From the NCBI RefSeq assembly GCF_000001735.4, contig NC_003074.8:11904101-11968100 (forward strand): 64,000 nt of DNA, written 5' to 3'. Numbering within the stretch: position 1 is the first letter of the stretch; each line of letters opens with the position of its first letter. Shown one piece after another: positions 62,024 to 64,000 of the stretch. The DNA is from Arabidopsis thaliana (taxonomy: Eukaryota; Streptophyta; Magnoliopsida; Brassicales; Brassicaceae). Position numbers and translations under genes: made by a program. A model generated the notes under the pieces. The model was given only the letters and a program-made list of their open reading frames with translations, did not search any database and was not told the origin of the DNA.

Positions 62024-62094
62024 CAGAAAAACATGAAAAGAATAGAGAAAAACAGAGAGTGTAAGAGGACACCTCGATATATTGCTTTCTCCAT
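62024..62094 (-). pseudogene. Signal-peptide start of a small gene cut by the MULE
   Basis: ATG at 62094 opens MEKAIYRGVLLHSLFFSILF then MFFW. This is a short basic/polar start and a strongly hydrophobic core, like a secretory signal peptide. It is preceded by ~110 bases of leader and a TATA-like TTATAAATA (about 62205-62213). The frame enters the MULE terminal repeat at 62024 and stops about 18 codons into it. On the far side of the MULE (minus strand below 60062) a possible acceptor (TTTATGCAG) and a Cys-rich frame (CGRLKCRRSHDFVKVCLAF) occur, recalling defensin-like genes. They cannot be joined in frame as read here, so the identity is unproven. Confidence 0.45.
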
Positions 62095-62229
62095 GGTCTC
62101 ATCGATCCACAACCTCAGTTTTCTTCTGGTAGAATAAAAAAAAAAGCGGAAGAGTAAAAGAAAATAGGAACTGATGAGTGAGTTCTTGAAATGAGACGTA
62201 CAGTATTTATAAGGTATAAATTTTTAGGT

Positions 62230-64000
62230 AAAAAATATGCATAAAATATTAAATCGTGAAAGTCAAGTTTAATGATTATGATGAATCCCATAATTATAGG
62301 AGAATGTTTAGCAATTATCTTATAAGTTGTTATTTAATTAGGAAAATTGTTCGGAAACTTTATGTTAATTCAAAAATGAATATCCAACTAAATATTTGAT
62401 TACCTATAATTATGGAGAAGTGATATTCAAATTTAAGAAAGGAATATACGCATTGAATATTTTAAATTAATATGATTCAGTTGCTGAAAAAGGAATTCAC
62501 TTAATATAACTAACAAAAATTAATATAAACCAAAAATGTAATTAATCTTATTTTTAAATGTTTAAACATATTTTTTCTATTTTAAATATCAAACATAAAA
62601 AATAATTTAGTTAAAATTATTTTTCCAGTTATTTAAATAAATTTAGAATATTTAACACAATTTCGAATTCAAACATATTAATTCGATATTTATAATGTTA
62701 TATCTATAAATAAAGCAGATTTGATTAGAAAATGTTTTTAAAAAATTAATTGGATTAGTAATATATGGGTATAATTAGTTTTCCAATTTTAAACCCACAT
62801 AATTATGAATAGTATTGAATAAGAGAATATATTAATTGGAAATAAATAAAAATTATCTCTCCAAAAATTTTGCTGTAGGATTTATTGAAAAAAAATCAAT
62901 GGCTACAATTAATTCAATCGAATGGCCAAGATTATAACGTATGACCCAAAAGTTTAAATCCGGGTCAAAAGGATCCGCGTATTTTTTAAGTGAAGGCAAG
63001 AGATCGAACGGACACAAACAATTCAATCGAATGACAAAAATTATAACGTAAATTAAATGATTCTCAGTAAAAGGTAATTTTTTCCATGACATTAACATTT
63101 TAAACATATGATTTTAAAATAAAAAAAATTTTAACTGAGAATCAGTTAACGTATATCTCAAATAATAGTATAGATATTGCATGTAGATATATATGATAGA
63201 TTGATCATCATGCATAATAGGATTTAAAAAATTATATCCTAAATATCCATGATGATAACGTAGCAACGACCAAAACAAAAATAATATTTTTATTAGAAAT
63301 AAGTTAATGTAAGAAAAAAAGTTAAAGTGAACTGTATAAGACAACACATATTTCAAGGCGGAACTTGATTTAAGTTAAATAAATAACGAGATACAAGCTA
63401 AATATTTAACGTTTGATCAATAATATGGACAAAATGATATGAAATTATTATTTTGAAACATTAGCAAAAATTTATGAATACTGTAATTAGAAAAATTATT
63501 ATTTTCCAAAATTATGATATTATTTATGAAATTTTGTTGATAGAACATATGCATCTTACTATATTATTTCGGAAGTACATTTTAAATATAACTTTAATTT
63601 TTGTAATTAATTACATGGTAATGCCATTAGAAAAAATTAATCAAAAACAAAATTCTTTGATAACGTCATTAAGGTTAACAAAATCATTTAACGACAATAT
63701 TCATCTCTTAATTATAAGGCTTATTGGACCTATAGACGGGTCATAAAAGATTTCCTAAACTGAAGCAAAATATACTGAATATTCAAATATCTATCTGTTA
63801 CCAAATTATAAACAAATAAGTTCGTAAAATAATTTAATATTTTACATACAAAATCAATTAAATCTTAATCACATAAAAATTAGCACAAAAAAATATTCAA
63901 CAATTAAAAAATTATCAAATCTCGGTGTTATATAAATTTTGATACTATATTCGAATAAAGTGTAATATACCTTTTCAATTTGTATTCTTTAACTAATTTA
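62230..64000. other. Very AT-rich region without recognisable genes
   Basis: Frames are short and AT-driven. A piece near 63125-63160 (ATTTTAACTGAGAATCAGTTAACGTA) resembles 59268-59298 (ATTTTAACTAAGAATCACTTAACGTA), suggesting one more copy of the repeat family seen in the Helitron-like region. Nothing else stands out. Confidence 0.5.

Larger units (their letters stand above)
60063..62024. mobile_element. Mutator-like element (MULE) with long TIRs
   Basis: Left arm 60063-60205 and right arm 61879-62024 are inverted copies of about 145 bp at over 90% identity. On the minus strand the right arm starts GGAAAAACGGTCTATTTCCC, an end I know from Arabidopsis MULEs, followed by CCACGGGAACTATCGATATC in both. 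Total length is about 1.96 kb. It encloses a plus-strand GRF-domain gene and a minus-strand MuDR N-terminal fragment. It has no catalytic transposase domain, so it is non-autonomous. A 9-bp target duplication is not evident. Confidence 0.88.

Noticed and set aside
61857..62102. 81-codon frame across the MULE end
   Set aside because: Mostly terminal inverted repeat; the signal-peptide-like frame at 62094 is in another phase and better supported.

Overview
The window looks like Arabidopsis thaliana nuclear DNA from the pericentromeric part of a chromosome arm. It is AT-rich, has short-intron plant genes, and carries a dense, nested load of plant transposable elements. From the proteins I recognise AGL79, a BAHD acyltransferase, CYP702A8, a plant O-fucosyltransferase-like protein, a UMAMIT transporter and an RGF/GOLVEN peptide precursor. 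From memory this order matches chromosome 3 around At3g30260-At3g30350. That placement is recall, not a search.

Layout. 1-4.9 kb: non-coding, with one SINE that has a clear target-site duplication. 5.0-8.8 kb (+): AGL79, an AP1/FUL-type MADS-box gene with eight exons. 10.2-11.6 kb (+): an intronless BAHD acyltransferase. 11.9-12.4 kb: a hAT transposase relic. 13.1-15.8 kb (-): CYP702A8; its catalytic core is intact, but the membrane-anchor exon is out of frame with it. 17.3-20.2 kb (-): a ten-exon O-fucosyltransferase-like gene with an apparent GC-AG intron.

20.4-31.5 kb is transposon territory. It holds a fold-back element, a ~2 kb LTR-like unit split by a Helitron carrying an RPA-like pseudogene, a TRIM element whose LTRs contain 5S rRNA-derived sequence (Cassandra-like), and a decayed LTR retroelement with a repeated VWxPGE protein motif. 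31.5-41.4 kb is a ~9.9 kb CACTA (En/Spm) element with broken TNP2-like and TNPA-like genes. It is interrupted by one LTR that is itself split by a solo LTR with a perfect 5-bp target duplication. 41.4-52.5 kb holds decayed copia, LINE and gypsy-like pieces and no credible gene.

52.5-54.9 kb (+): a six-exon UMAMIT/EamA transporter. 55.1 kb (+): tRNA-Lys(CTT). 56.5-57.7 kb (-): the RGF4/GLV3-type gene, in which one signal-peptide exon is followed by two phase-compatible exon pairs, each ending in a different RGF-like peptide. 58.8 kb: a Helitron end. 60.1-62.0 kb: a MULE with ~145-bp TIRs enclosing a GRF zinc-finger gene and a MuDR N-terminal fragment; it sits about 23 codons into what looks like a small signal-peptide gene. 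The rest is AT-rich non-coding DNA.

The host genes are not one pathway. The adjacent acyltransferase and CYP702A gene resemble pieces of the triterpene gene clusters known in this genus, but no oxidosqualene cyclase lies here. The points I rate highest are the two-peptide RGF gene, the 5S-bearing TRIM, the MULE landing in a secreted-peptide-like gene, the split CYP702A8 and the nested CACTA/LTR/LTR structure.
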